Shown piece after piece: positions 1 to 9,571 of a DNA stretch of 15,919 nucleotides (positions are counted from its first letter, which is position 1; each line of letters begins with the position of its first letter). The position numbers were made by a program, and so were the translations under genes. Origin of the DNA: an uncultured Acetatifactor sp. (GTDB taxonomy: Bacteria > Bacillota > Clostridia > Lachnospirales > Lachnospiraceae); NCBI GenBank assembly GCA_910585805.1, contig CAJUFB010000021.1, forward strand, positions 41,740 to 57,658. The letters are read 5' to 3'. The notes beneath the pieces are model-generated. The model was given only the letters and a program-made list of their open reading frames with translations. It searched no databases and had not been told where the DNA came from.

Positions 1-180
1 GGCGTCGCTGTAGGACGAGTTCCGGGTTCGGGCGTCGCTGTAGGACGAGTTCCAGGATTCGGCGTCGCTGTAGGACGAGTTCCGGGATTCGGTGTCGCTG
101 TAGGACGAGTTCCGGGTTCGGGTGTCACTGTAGGACGAGTTCCGGGTTCGGGTGTCGCTGTAGGACGAGTTCCGGGTTCG
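1..180 (-). repeat. 30-bp tandem repeats encoding Pro/Thr decapeptides
   Basis: Six consecutive 30-bp units begin at 1, 31, 61, 91, 121 and 151 and differ by only a few bases (GGCGTCGCTGTAGG is the core on the plus strand). On the coding strand each encodes TPEPGTRPTA or a close variant (TPNPGTRPTA, TPEPGTRPTV). A more degenerate TPEPGTE/TPEPGIT version continues to about 245. The unit is a multiple of three, so copy-number change keeps the frame. The array probably continues left of the window. It resembles wall-spanning stalks of surface proteins. Confidence 0.93.
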
Positions 181-3100
181 GGCGTCTCCGTGCCAGGCTC
201 CGGTGTTGTAATTCCGGGTTCGGGCGTCTCCGTGCCAGGCTCTTCTGTTGGAGCAGGACTTTCACCCGGATCTTCTTCATCGCTCAAATTCAGATAAAAG
301 TTCTGCGCCGTGCGGTACAGGGTATTCACCTCGACTTCCGACTTCATCCGTTCCCCGTTCACACGGAACTCAGCGGCAAGCGTATTGCGTTCGTTTTCTC
401 CCCTTGCCTTTTCGAAGGTCTGACTTAAGACTACGATCTTCGTGCTGCCTGAATTTGCTGTATAATCAGTCCCTTCAATCAATTTTTCGCCGTTCAGGTA
501 TAAATCCATAAATTCAGGAAACGGACCATGGGAATCAAAGTTCCAGTCACGGATTTCCGTCACGTCAAATCTGTAGCCTCCCATGTCCGAACCGACCGGC
601 GTCATGATTGTATAGTCATTCTCCGCTCCCGACGCCACACTATCTGACTGTTCGTAAACTATCTGGTCTTCATTTTCCAGCACGAGCAAGTCAAACTCTG
701 CTTCAGATGGCTCGAACAGATCGGTTCTGCTATACTCAGCCTTCACTTTGATATGGTACTCCCCTGGCGTATCTTCCTGGGGCAGGCCGTAGATTTCCCC
801 TGTGTCCTCATCCAGTTCCAGCCCATCCGGCAGCTTATGCCACTTGTCTGCTCCTGGCTCTTCCACAACGGAGAACTTGACCCTGTTCCACTCATAGTGC
901 ATATTGTTGGTACCGATGACATAGGAATAAGGCACGAACTTGACTGCATCATCCAGTGACAAGGTGGTTATCTCCGGATTGAGCGCTAATCCGGTCAGCG
1001 TTATCTCTTTCGTAATTTCCTTTCCGCTTTTGGCATCCTTTCCTGATATGATCAGGGTACCTTTCACCTCGCCATCCCCACCTGCCGGCAGGAGACGGAT
1101 TTTCGCCAGGTTCTGCAATTCACCGTAGGCAGAACCGCTGACAGCCCCGTCAAAGGCCTTCAATTCCTTATTATGACTGCCTCCTACCGTCCAGTAGTCA
1201 TCCAGTTTCACATGCTCTGCGTCCCTGAGTTCCACCTTTAAGTCTGTCAGCGCCGCATCTCCCAGGTTCGCAATCAAAATATCATGGCTCCGTTCGCGAG
1301 TCTCTGTCAGGAAGACTTCCCGCGTACTCGGGCCATTTACAAACAGGTTCGCGCCACCAGTTGTTTTCTTCACAAAAGTCACTGAGTAGTTCCGCAGGCT
1401 GCTGCCGATAAACACGTTATACAGAACTGATTTTTTCGAAAAATCATGTGCCGAATTCTCTGCTCCGGACTCCTGCATTCTTCCCACATAGGCCTTTACG
1501 TTACTGCTGTTATTACCTTCTCCTAACTCAAAGATAGGCGCTATCTTCGTCAGATCCGCATTTTCATCCGCGATGAACACTGTCTGGTATCCATAGTTAT
1601 AGGAGGCATCCAATGTGGTATTCTCACTATTCCGTACCACATAAACCTGACCAGGCTTCTCCACGTATCCATCCTCTGCCGGGAAAACAGTCTGCCGCCC
1701 CTGCTGTGTGCCGCTCTGATAAACATAGTTCGTATCGCCCGTATAGGCCACCGCCCCGGTTACCCTGAAATAGGGGTCGCCATATGTCTTGGGCTTTCTA
1801 TATTCATGCGGGCCATCGGAAGATGACGGGATAATCTGTATCTGGACGGTGACAGTAATCTTCAGAACCGAACCGTCCTTGAATACCACCGTAAACGGAT
1901 TCGTAACCGGGGTACTCTCTGAATCCTCCCCATGGCGCAGCACATATCCCTCCGGCAGCCCTTCCGTTTTGCAGAGGATAGACTCCGTGATGTCCTTCCC
2001 TTCTTTCTTCGCTGCTTCCGCAGTTTCGTAAGCTCCCTCTGCCACCATGTCTATATCGTCATTTTTATCCAATACATAGCGGTATTCCCCTATATCGGAT
2101 TCCTCGCTTGCCCAGGTATAGGTATATGACACGCTGTCTGCCTTAGGATAGGAGGAAGACGCTCCCCCAATGACCCACGTCGGCCTGGATGTGTCATGCG
2201 CAGGAGCACTGAAATCAAGTTTATAGTCATCTCCTTCCTTCAGCTCCTTCAGTGCGCCGCCCTCTTCCTTCTGGTAGATGGAACCGCCTGCCTGGGGCGC
2301 AGATACCTGGTTATGAATGACAAAGAGCACCCCCTGGCGCGACACGACTTCTCCTGTATGCTTATTCGTATATACGATACAAAACAGGTTGTCAGCCTTC
2401 AGGACGTCCTCGCCAGGATCCTCGTAGTTCCCCTCATGCCCGGTATTATAATAGCTATTGTTTATAATACTTTGTATCTCAACCCCTTCCAGGGTCTCCG
2501 GATCATCCTTCTTCTCCAGATAGTCCTTCATCCGGTATACCTTTGTATCAATGTTGGACACGCTCCCACTCATCCGAAGCGACCAGGCAGCCGCATCCTT
2601 ATAATTCTCCCCGGACACGTAGTACATCACCTTTGTAACCGGAATGTTGTCCACACCTTCCAGCGGATAGGGGATGTAGACCTTTTTGCTGATATCCGTA
2701 TCGGAAACCATCGAGAAGCCTGAACCTTCTGCCGCCCTGGCATAAATATAGTACTGCCAATTGACCTGCCGATCATTCGATATTACATTGATACTATATT
2801 GCATCACCTGGTCTGCCCCAACAAAAGCAGTTACCACAACCCCGTCTCTGTAGTCTGCTACATAGCCGTAGGGTTTTGATGCCTCATCTTTCGGCAGGAT
2901 GGCATCGGTGATATCATTCTCTGTTCCAGCCGCCTCCGCCTCCTCTATGGAATTGTACCTGCCCAAAAAGATCCTGACCTTCTCCCGATCGCCGCCAGGA
3001 ACTTCCATCACATAAGCATATTTGTCTGCTCCATATCCCTGGGACATAGTATACCGATAAGTAACCGACTGTACCGAATTCGTATATGTTCCCTTAGACT

Positions 3101-4411
3101 GGTGCCTGGATACAGCTGTGCCTGTCGTCCCTACCACACCATACGATGCGCTGTTGCTCTGTGTTGGACTATTGTAAGATGGTGTAACTGCATTTTCCGG
3201 CAACGGGTTACTCATGCCGTTTTCAACTGTGTACAACCTCCCTTTCACATCGAATATATACGGCCGAATCTGGATCAGCAGTCCCTGGCAGGCCATGATC
3301 TCCCTGGTTTCCTTATGCCTGTATACGATGCAGAACATATTGTCCGCCTCTGTCGGATCCGTCCCTTCAGACGGAGCCGCATAGCTTCCCCTGTGTCCAT
3401 TGGCAGAGCCGCTTTGGTAAAGGATATCGTCTATCTTACCCTCCAGCTCCGCATCCGTTCCTCCCACCTTCGCCTGATAGTACGCCAGGAAATCCTTCAT
3501 ACGATAGACTTCCCTGGTAATTTGGCTATTGGAAGAATTCAGCTGGCTTGTCCCTCCTCCCTGGATGCTCAGGCCATACTCCTGACCTTCGCCGCATTTA
3601 TCCGGATCCAGGTAAAGGATTACCTGCGTCACATCCACCGGAAGTTCAGTCTCCTCAGGCGGTATATAGGAAGTATACTCTGACTTCCGCAAACTCAAAG
3701 TGCTTTGGTTTTCCGGCGTTTCTCCGGCAGCATATACGCGGTATGTATAACGTTTATCTATTACATTCTGTCCGCCGCCCCTTCTGGAAATCTCATACTT
3801 CCATTCCGTACCATCCCCTAAAGTAACCTGGAAATCATACGCAGGATATCCCTCCGTAAAGATCTTATCCGTAACATCCTCCCGCTGGCTGCCACTACCC
3901 GCTTCTACCTTTGTGATGTCAGGATTTTTCTCCATGATATAGAAGAAATCCCCCTGCCGATACGGATAACCTTCATACAGGCTCTCACTACTGTAAATCC
4001 TTCCAGGCGAATAAGATCCCTCAATTGCCTTATACTCGTCCCCCGAATGAACCGAATATCCGACATAGCCCGAATAAAAAGAAGTGGAGCTTGTGCTCGA
4101 AACTTTTGTCCGCTTTCCGTCTACGTCGGTATAAAATCCTCCCTCAACAGCCAGTGCCTTCGCCGCCAACTGAACCGAAATGGCATGGTAACCCAGCACC
4201 TTTCCATCGTAAGGACTGGTATATACGATGGCAAAGACATTGGGATCGGAACTGCCCGACTCCGCATTCTTTACCTCATATCCAACCGCATTTTGCCCCA
4301 GGATCTGCCCCGTGACCGCTTTTCCCTCATCCAGACCAGAGACATTCCCGCTTCCGGCATCATAGCATTTCAGGAAATCTTCCATCTTATAGACCGCAAC
4401 CTTATTATTCG
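1..4411 (-). CDS. 3' portion of giant cell-surface protein gene, frame-shifted from its 5' part and cut by the window edge
   Basis: Reading leftward from 4411, one frame stays open for about 1,470 codons to base 1 with no stop. It continues the protein begun at 6439, but one base out of register at the G run 4412-4417. The open frame reaches back only to about 4454 (in-frame TGA 4455-4457), and I see no ribosome binding site for an independent start. Visible content, in order: three large degenerate modules with a VYxMxDFL-like motif (near 4394, 3510 and 2540), each followed by an FxIVYT-type strand; a beta-rich region; an Ig-like stretch (about 720-890) with the He_PIG signature LPDGLELDEDTGEIYGLP; then a Pro/Thr/Gly decapeptide stalk at 1-180. 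Such stalks usually precede a wall anchor, which would lie outside the window. Function inferred: adhesin or envelope protein. The carboxyl end is not seen. Confidence 0.8.
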
Positions 4412-6439
4412 CCCCCCAGAATATTGCATAGAAAGGTAATAGGAAGCTTTCGGGTCAAAGCCTTCCGTATTCTTCGGATAAATCATCACCGGGGTCACAT
4501 GGATACCTGTCCCCTCGTACACGGCATCCGGGCCATATCCTACAATGCAGGCCTCCTTCGCCCCGTTCGGTTCCTTAGATACCTGATAGGTATAGGAATA
4601 CGTGCTGCTCCCCGCTGCGGCTCTGATAGAAACGCGATACCGTAAAACCATGCCGCCTGCCGTATATACCGTAAAATAAGCCGGACTGCCGCACTTTACC
4701 CCATAGCCCTTGGGAATCGTATCCCCGCTGGCAAGCACATCGGACGTAATATCCGTCCCGCCCCAGGAATCCCCGGAGTCGCTCACTTCCACCTTCTTTA
4801 TCATTCCATCTGTATTCTGAATGATATAGGGATATGTCTTATCCGCAGGATATCCCGCCGGAAGCTCCACGGAAGGATGTTGCTGGTCATAGTTTACCTC
4901 GCCCTTTCCCGGCTCGCCGGACACATTCACATACCAACTGATGCCAGTATAAAGCTTCCCTCCCAAATTCTCACAAATGGGCTCCTTATCCACTTCCTCG
5001 TATAAATTCCCCTTCAGGAACAATTCTTCCTGCGAAGAAATAATAAATGCAAGCCCCTGATATTCCACAACCTTCCCGGTTACCGTATCCGTATATACGA
5101 TACAGAACAGATTATCAGATTCAATCAGATTCTCCTGATTCAGTTCGCCATATGCACCTCTCCGAAATGATCCCGAACCCAATATCGCTTCTTTCGGTGC
5201 ATCTTCCCTGATGGTTTTCTCCTCCCTGTTATAAGCATCGAGGAATGTCTTCATCTGATAGACGCTTACCTGAATATCATTGCCGAAAACTCTCCCGCCA
5301 TAGTTGTCCGTCGGGTCAATACTGGACCGGATGGACAGGCCAAACTCTCCCGCAGCCATGTCCTCCTTCCTGCCGGCATAACGCACCAGTGTCACCGGCA
5401 CATCCAGCCCCTCTATACGGCCATACTCATTATAATTAGAATTCCCAACTGATGAACCAACAGTGTCGCTGGAATCCTTGTAATAACGTACCGTATATGT
5501 AAGGCTTTCTGTGGCGCTGGCAGCATAAAATCTCACCTTTACAATATACCGGACAGCCTCCGCATCCAACTGGGTACCCTTGCCGACAATCAGGCGTATC
5601 TCCGGCTCGTCCCCCGTCAGCCCCGACAAGTCAACGGTCTCTTCCCACTCATAGTTTCGATAGTCATCCCCACTACAGGCCAGAGTAATCTTGCTACCCG
5701 GATTAACGGAAATCAGATTTCCCTCCGTATCCCGCATCCTCTGTAGAATCGTCCCCACCGTCACTTTGCTGAGATCCGCTTCATACAGTTCCAGCCGGGC
5801 ATCCACCTCCTTAAGAGGCAGCAGGGACATGGGCGATATGCCCTCATCATCCCCGGGTACACCATCCGCATCCTGCTTCTCATCCGGCACAGAAACCTCT
5901 CCTTCACTGCCTTCCCCCGAAAGAGAATCCCCGGGAACAGGCGCATCTGCATCTGTCTCCCCGGCTTCCGAACCGAAACCCGCCGCTCCGCTCTCCGCCG
6001 CTTCACTGTCTGTCCCGATTGCCGCGTCAGAACCCGCTGCTCCGCTCTCCAGCGCTTCACTGTCTGTCCCAGCTGCCGCGTCAGAATCCGCTGTTCCGCT
6101 CTCCGCCGCTTCACTGTCTGTCCCAGCTGCCGCGTCAGAATCCGCTGTTCCGCTCTCCGCCGCTTCACTGTCTGTCCCGATTGCCGCGTCAGAATCCGCT
6201 GCTCCGCTCTCCGGCGCTTCACTGTCTGTCCCGATTGCCGCGTCAGAATCCGCCGCTCCGCTCTCCGGCGATTCAATGTCTGTTCCGATTACCGCGTCAG
6301 AATCCGCTGCTCCGCTCTCCGGCACGCTTTCCTGCACAGACGGCACCTCCGAAGCCGATGCCAGGCTGCCTGTCTGCGGTGCAATGGACATCGTGAGCGC
6401 CGCTGCCAGGAGCAATGCCAAACCTTTCCTATACTTCAT
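4370..6439 (-). CDS. N-terminal 689 residues of giant exported repeat-rich surface protein (prematurely terminated)
   Basis: The ATG at 6439 follows a GGAGGAGAG ribosome binding site (about 6442-6450). Residues 1-30 form a signal peptide: MKYRK, a leucine/alanine core, then a small-residue cleavage site near LASA. About residues 38-155 are acidic 18-residue repeats of the ESGAADSDAAIGTDSE type. From about 205 onward the protein is beta-rich, with a first module containing VYQMKTFLDAY and DNLFCIVYTDTV, motifs that recur downstream. The last residues, after SMQYSGG, are out-of-frame sequence ending at TGA 4370-4372. One extra G in the run 4412-4417 would restore SGGANNKVAVYKMEDFL and join it to the long frame beyond. 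The gene starts 39 bp after the kinase gene, so the two are probably cotranscribed. No enzymatic motif is seen. A role as an adhesin or surface-layer-like protein is inference. Confidence 0.85.
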   Translation of the reverse strand: MKYRKGLALLLAAALTMSIAPQTGSLASASEVPSVQESVPESGAADSDAVIGTDIESPESGAADSDAAIGTDSEAPESGAADSDAAIGTDSEAAESGTADSDAAAGTDSEAAESGTADSDAAAGTDSEALESGAAGSDAAIGTDSEAAESGAAGFGSEAGETDADAPVPGDSLSGEGSEGEVSVPDEKQDADGVPGDDEGISPMSLLPLKEVDARLELYEADLSKVTVGTILQRMRDTEGNLISVNPGSKITLACSGDDYRNYEWEETVDLSGLTGDEPEIRLIVGKGTQLDAEAVRYIVKVRFYAASATESLTYTVRYYKDSSDTVGSSVGNSNYNEYGRIEGLDVPVTLVRYAGRKEDMAAGEFGLSIRSSIDPTDNYGGRVFGNDIQVSVYQMKTFLDAYNREEKTIREDAPKEAILGSGSFRRGAYGELNQENLIESDNLFCIVYTDTVTGKVVEYQGLAFIISSQEELFLKGNLYEEVDKEPICENLGGKLYTGISWYVNVSGEPGKGEVNYDQQHPSVELPAGYPADKTYPYIIQNTDGMIKKVEVSDSGDSWGGTDITSDVLASGDTIPKGYGVKCGSPAYFTVYTAGGMVLRYRVSIRAAAGSSTYSYTYQVSKEPNGAKEACIVGYGPDAVYEGTGIHVTPVMIYPKNTEGFDPKASYYLSMQYSGGRIIRLRSIRWKIS
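4412..4417 (-). other. G6 homopolymer at the frame break of the surface protein gene
   Basis: Six G on the coding strand (six C on the plus strand), preceded by TATTCT and followed by CGAATAATAAG. With six G the frame ends at 4370-4372. With seven, the protein continues into the long open frame with sequence matching the other modules. With five, it meets TAA almost at once. This is a typical substrate for slipped-strand mispairing, although the tract is short. Confidence 0.75.
5982..6324 (-). repeat. 54-bp tandem repeats encoding acidic 18-residue units
   Basis: On the plus strand, units of the type CTTCACTGTCTGTCC recur every 54 bp at 6001, 6055, 6109, 6163, 6217 and 6271, with a partial unit to the left. 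They encode ESGAADSDAAIGTDSEAA variants just after the signal peptide of the surface protein. Differences between units are few (GATTGCC versus AGCTGCC, AGAACCC versus AGAATCC), which suggests recent expansion or gene conversion. Because 54 is divisible by three, all frames in both directions tend to stay open, producing long spurious reading frames here. Confidence 0.93.
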
Positions 6440-6478
6440 GTCTCTCCTCCTCTTCTTTTCGTAGAAAGCCCCAAATCC

Positions 6479-9424
6479 CTATTCCCGGTCCAGGGCCTGC
6501 CGGGCAATTGATACCAATTCCTCTATATCGTAAATGCGTGATTCCCGCATATTACCGGTAGGATAGTCGAAAATCAGCTTCTCCCCGACTACATCGCATA
6601 GCCAGGGCAGCTCTGCCAGCACGCCGCAGTCTTCATCCAGCAGCTGCCCATAGTAATACCCATCCGCCGTTATAAACTGCACCACCACATAATCTCCGGC
6701 CTGGGTCGCATAGGTAAGATATGCTTCCTTATCCAGCTCCGCTTTCAGCTTCCCGGTCTGCAGGTCATAGGCTGTCGGAATCCCGTGCAAAGGCGCCGAA
6801 ATCCTCAGCTTATCTGTATAAAACTCCTCATCCAGGCTCCTGTCCGGCTTCTTTCCGGCCGTTTCATGCAGCAACGCTCCATCTCCCGCGTCATAAACTA
6901 ATACTGTGCCGTCATTGTACCGGACCTCCAGCCTGGACAAGTCGCCGTCCCGGATATACTGCTGATCATACACCTGCTCCGGATTCGGAATGGATTCTTC
7001 CGCAATCATCATCCCCCCCACATCATATACCCGGAACCCTTTGTGGGAAAAGAGCATAACCTGCTTCCCGTCCGCGCTGCGCCTTGCCTCCTCATGCCCA
7101 TAGGACGCGTCATAGGCGAAAATCTCCGCCTCAGGATGGTTCCCATATCGCATGATCTGAACCACCGGTGAGTCAATGCTCCCCATCAGCGCCGTTTCTT
7201 CCGAAAGCAGCACGAAACTGCTTCCCTGCTTTTTCTCAGAACTTGAAATCTGCCGCGCATCCTGGTCGAAGAAAAGAAAATGCTCTTCCCCTGCCACCAA
7301 AGTATGTGTGCTGCTTCTTGCAAAGCCACTGAGCCGCTCGCTAGTGGTGACCAGGGGCGTCTGCTCCCCTGTCACAGGATGGACATTCACCAGGATATTG
7401 TCCATCATGACATAGATGCCGTCCTTGTCCGTCCGGACGCCGTATGCACGATAGTTTGCCTGGAATCCCCAGAGCTGCTCCCAGTTGGCGATATCCAGGA
7501 TCACGAGTGCCGAATTTTCGCTGTTTGCTGCGGAAAAGGCAAAATATTGCCGGTAAAATCCCCCTTCAAAGTGCTCATATCCGGAAGAGCTGTCCAGGAG
7601 CGTTCTCCCCTTTCCCGGCTCATCCACGTTATAAATCACCAGGGAGCCGTCCTCAAAGCTCACTCCCAGCAGGGAACCATCCTCATTCAATTCCAGCATA
7701 TTATCCTGTGGATTAGCGCCGACGTCATTCGCCACCACCCGCTGGCGCCTGCCCTCAAAAGGGATGGTGCATAGAATCTCCCCGTCCGCCGCGTCATATA
7801 TCGTGGCGAACTCTTCATCCCGATATACGGCAGCCACTCTCCTGCCGTCACCGGAAACCCGGATAATCGTAGCCGGTTTTCCGGTCCAGAGCACCTCGTC
7901 CCCCTCCATGTCATAAGCCTGCAGCCCCTCCCTGCCCGCATAGAGGATGGTTCTGTTGTCCAGGAACCTCGCTTCCGCCAATGCTGACTCCGCCGCAGGG
8001 AATGTATGGAGAATCTCCGCAGTCTCCGTGTCAAACACAGCCATTTCATAGGCATAGACGCAGCATCCATGCCTGCCGTCCGGCGCAAGCGCCATGCAAA
8101 ACGGCTCTGAGGGTAGCTCCACCGCCCTGTATCTCTTAAACCCGTCCGACAGGTCATAGACGCCCAGCGCCTCTGTAAGCGCATTCTGCGCCTCTGCCGG
8201 AGGACTGGGTTCCCAAATACTTTTTTTCAACGGCAGCGCTTCCAGAGCATATTGGATTGCGCTGACTCCGTCTCCCTCCGAGAGGGCATCGGCGGAATAT
8301 CCCGCAAGCTTCAGATATTCCTCCCTCGTCTGCATCCTCTTCAATCCCAGGAAAGCCGCTGCCACATCCACCGCAAACAACAGGGACAGCCCCGCCGCCA
8401 CCGCCCTGTTCTCCGCCTTACAGCGCCGCATCCGCGGGTCATTTTCATGCAGATGGCAGAATGTGTCCAGCATCTCGTCAGCCGTCTGGTACCGCAGATC
8501 CGGATTGGGGTCCATGGCCTTTGTGATAATCGCCACGATCTGGGGGCTGAACTCCTTCTCCGAAAGCGGTTCCACCTCCTTCGCGTGCCGTGCGGGGCGC
8601 TTCCCGCTCAACAGGTGATATAAGGTGGCGCCCACACTGTAGATATCAGACCTTACATCCGGGACTATCATCCTGACCTTTGCGTTTTCACTCTCTGCCC
8701 CCGTTTCCGGGAGTTTCACGGTAGCCGCCCGGGAATCTTCATCCAGTACGACAGTCGTCTCTTCCCCCTCTCCCGCATCCTCCGTCTGCCCGCCGGTTTT
8801 TCTGCTCTTGAACAGGGAACTCCAAAACCTGTTCCCTGTTCTGTAGCCGGAGACCTGCGTGTCATAATCCGATGAAAAGTCAAGTCCATAATGCTCAGGC
8901 GAGGCATATCCCACACTGCACCCGATGACATTTTCCTCTCCCAGCGCCAGCGCGATGTTAAAATCAATCAGGCAAACGTCATTATCCGGCGTCCGCATCA
9001 GGTTTGCCGGCTTGATGTCGCTGTGGACATATCCCCGGGGCGGATCCCCATGGACAGGGCTGTGCAGGTAAGAAAGCGCCCCCAGCATCTGCTTCGCCCA
9101 CTTGACTACCTGGGGCTGCGGATATTTCTCGCCCCTCTTCAACGGCCTGTCCAGGCTTTCCCCCTCAATATATTCCATTACCGTATAAACGTTTTCCTCT
9201 TCCACGAAGAAATCATATACCTGAGGAATATGTGCATGGCTCAGATGCTTTAATACATCCACCTCACGGCGCAGCAGCTCCGGCCTGGCCGTAATGGGGC
9301 GTTTGTCCACCTTGAGCACGACTTTTTTTCCCAGGCGCAGGTGGTTGGCCAAGTAGACGGTTCCTCCTCCCCCTGCCCCGAGCTTCTCTAATATTTCATA
9401 AGTTGATGCAATGATTCCGGGCAT
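6479..9424 (-). CDS. receptor-type Ser/Thr protein kinase with external WD40/PQQ-like beta-propeller
   Basis: 981 residues. The ATG at 9424 follows AAGGAG with about 7 bp spacing. The N-terminal Hanks-type kinase domain (about 8-325) shows the glycine loop GAGGGGTV (16-23), ATP lysine K38, catalytic HSDIKPAN (134-141, Asp136), the metal-binding triad as DFN (154-156) instead of DFG, SPE (175-177) and DVRSDIYSVG (256-265). An insertion of about 70 residues separates SPE from DVRSD; it is acidic and contains TTVVLDED. One membrane helix is predicted at about 341-361. Beyond it come a short helical stretch and many beta strands with WD40/quinoprotein-like turns (LAPDGR, VSGDGRRVAAV, YDAADGEIL, YDAGDGALL). 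The topology implies a cytoplasmic kinase and an outside sensor. All catalytic residues except the DFG glycine are present, so activity is expected. It lies between a small membrane protein and the surface protein, probably in one operon. Substrate unknown. Confidence 0.92.
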   Translation of the reverse strand: MPGIIASTYEILEKLGAGGGGTVYLANHLRLGKKVVLKVDKRPITARPELLRREVDVLKHLSHAHIPQVYDFFVEEENVYTVMEYIEGESLDRPLKRGEKYPQPQVVKWAKQMLGALSYLHSPVHGDPPRGYVHSDIKPANLMRTPDNDVCLIDFNIALALGEENVIGCSVGYASPEHYGLDFSSDYDTQVSGYRTGNRFWSSLFKSRKTGGQTEDAGEGEETTVVLDEDSRAATVKLPETGAESENAKVRMIVPDVRSDIYSVGATLYHLLSGKRPARHAKEVEPLSEKEFSPQIVAIITKAMDPNPDLRYQTADEMLDTFCHLHENDPRMRRCKAENRAVAAGLSLLFAVDVAAAFLGLKRMQTREEYLKLAGYSADALSEGDGVSAIQYALEALPLKKSIWEPSPPAEAQNALTEALGVYDLSDGFKRYRAVELPSEPFCMALAPDGRHGCCVYAYEMAVFDTETAEILHTFPAAESALAEARFLDNRTILYAGREGLQAYDMEGDEVLWTGKPATIIRVSGDGRRVAAVYRDEEFATIYDAADGEILCTIPFEGRRQRVVANDVGANPQDNMLELNEDGSLLGVSFEDGSLVIYNVDEPGKGRTLLDSSSGYEHFEGGFYRQYFAFSAANSENSALVILDIANWEQLWGFQANYRAYGVRTDKDGIYVMMDNILVNVHPVTGEQTPLVTTSERLSGFARSSTHTLVAGEEHFLFFDQDARQISSSEKKQGSSFVLLSEETALMGSIDSPVVQIMRYGNHPEAEIFAYDASYGHEEARRSADGKQVMLFSHKGFRVYDVGGMMIAEESIPNPEQVYDQQYIRDGDLSRLEVRYNDGTVLVYDAGDGALLHETAGKKPDRSLDEEFYTDKLRISAPLHGIPTAYDLQTGKLKAELDKEAYLTYATQAGDYVVVQFITADGYYYGQLLDEDCGVLAELPWLCDVVGEKLIFDYPTGNMRESRIYDIEELVSIARQALDRE

Positions 9425-9495
9425 TTTTTACTCCTTCAGTTCCTGCCTTTTCTACTGGCTCCCGCCTTCTCCCTTTCCCCATAGGAACTGCCGTA

Positions 9496-9571
9496 AAATA
9501 ACTTGCGCAATCTGTTCAGTGCAAACCTGATAAAATCAATAAATTCCGCTGTAAGCCTGCGCAAGTTATTT
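9496..9571. repeat. 14-bp perfect inverted repeat between small membrane protein gene and kinase gene
   Basis: AAATAACTTGCGCA (9496-9509) and its exact reverse complement TGCGCAAGTTATTT (9558-9571) are separated by 48 nt. The right arm includes the stop codon of the 51-residue gene; the left arm ends 71 bp before the kinase start. No T run follows in either direction, so it is not a standard terminator. It may be an mRNA hairpin tuning kinase expression, or paired protein-binding sites sharing TGCGCAA. Confidence 0.7.

Noticed and set aside
1..180. 30-bp direct repeats as a CRISPR array
   Set aside because: The units are back to back with no unique spacers and encode a Pro/Thr decapeptide in frame with a long surface protein.
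5691..6464. Long Ser/Ala/Pro reading frame on the plus strand, and other open frames in the same repeat region
   Set aside because: They arise because the 54-bp repeat is a multiple of three and stop-free in several frames. The minus frame from 6439 has the signal peptide, ribosome binding site and continuation into unique sequence.
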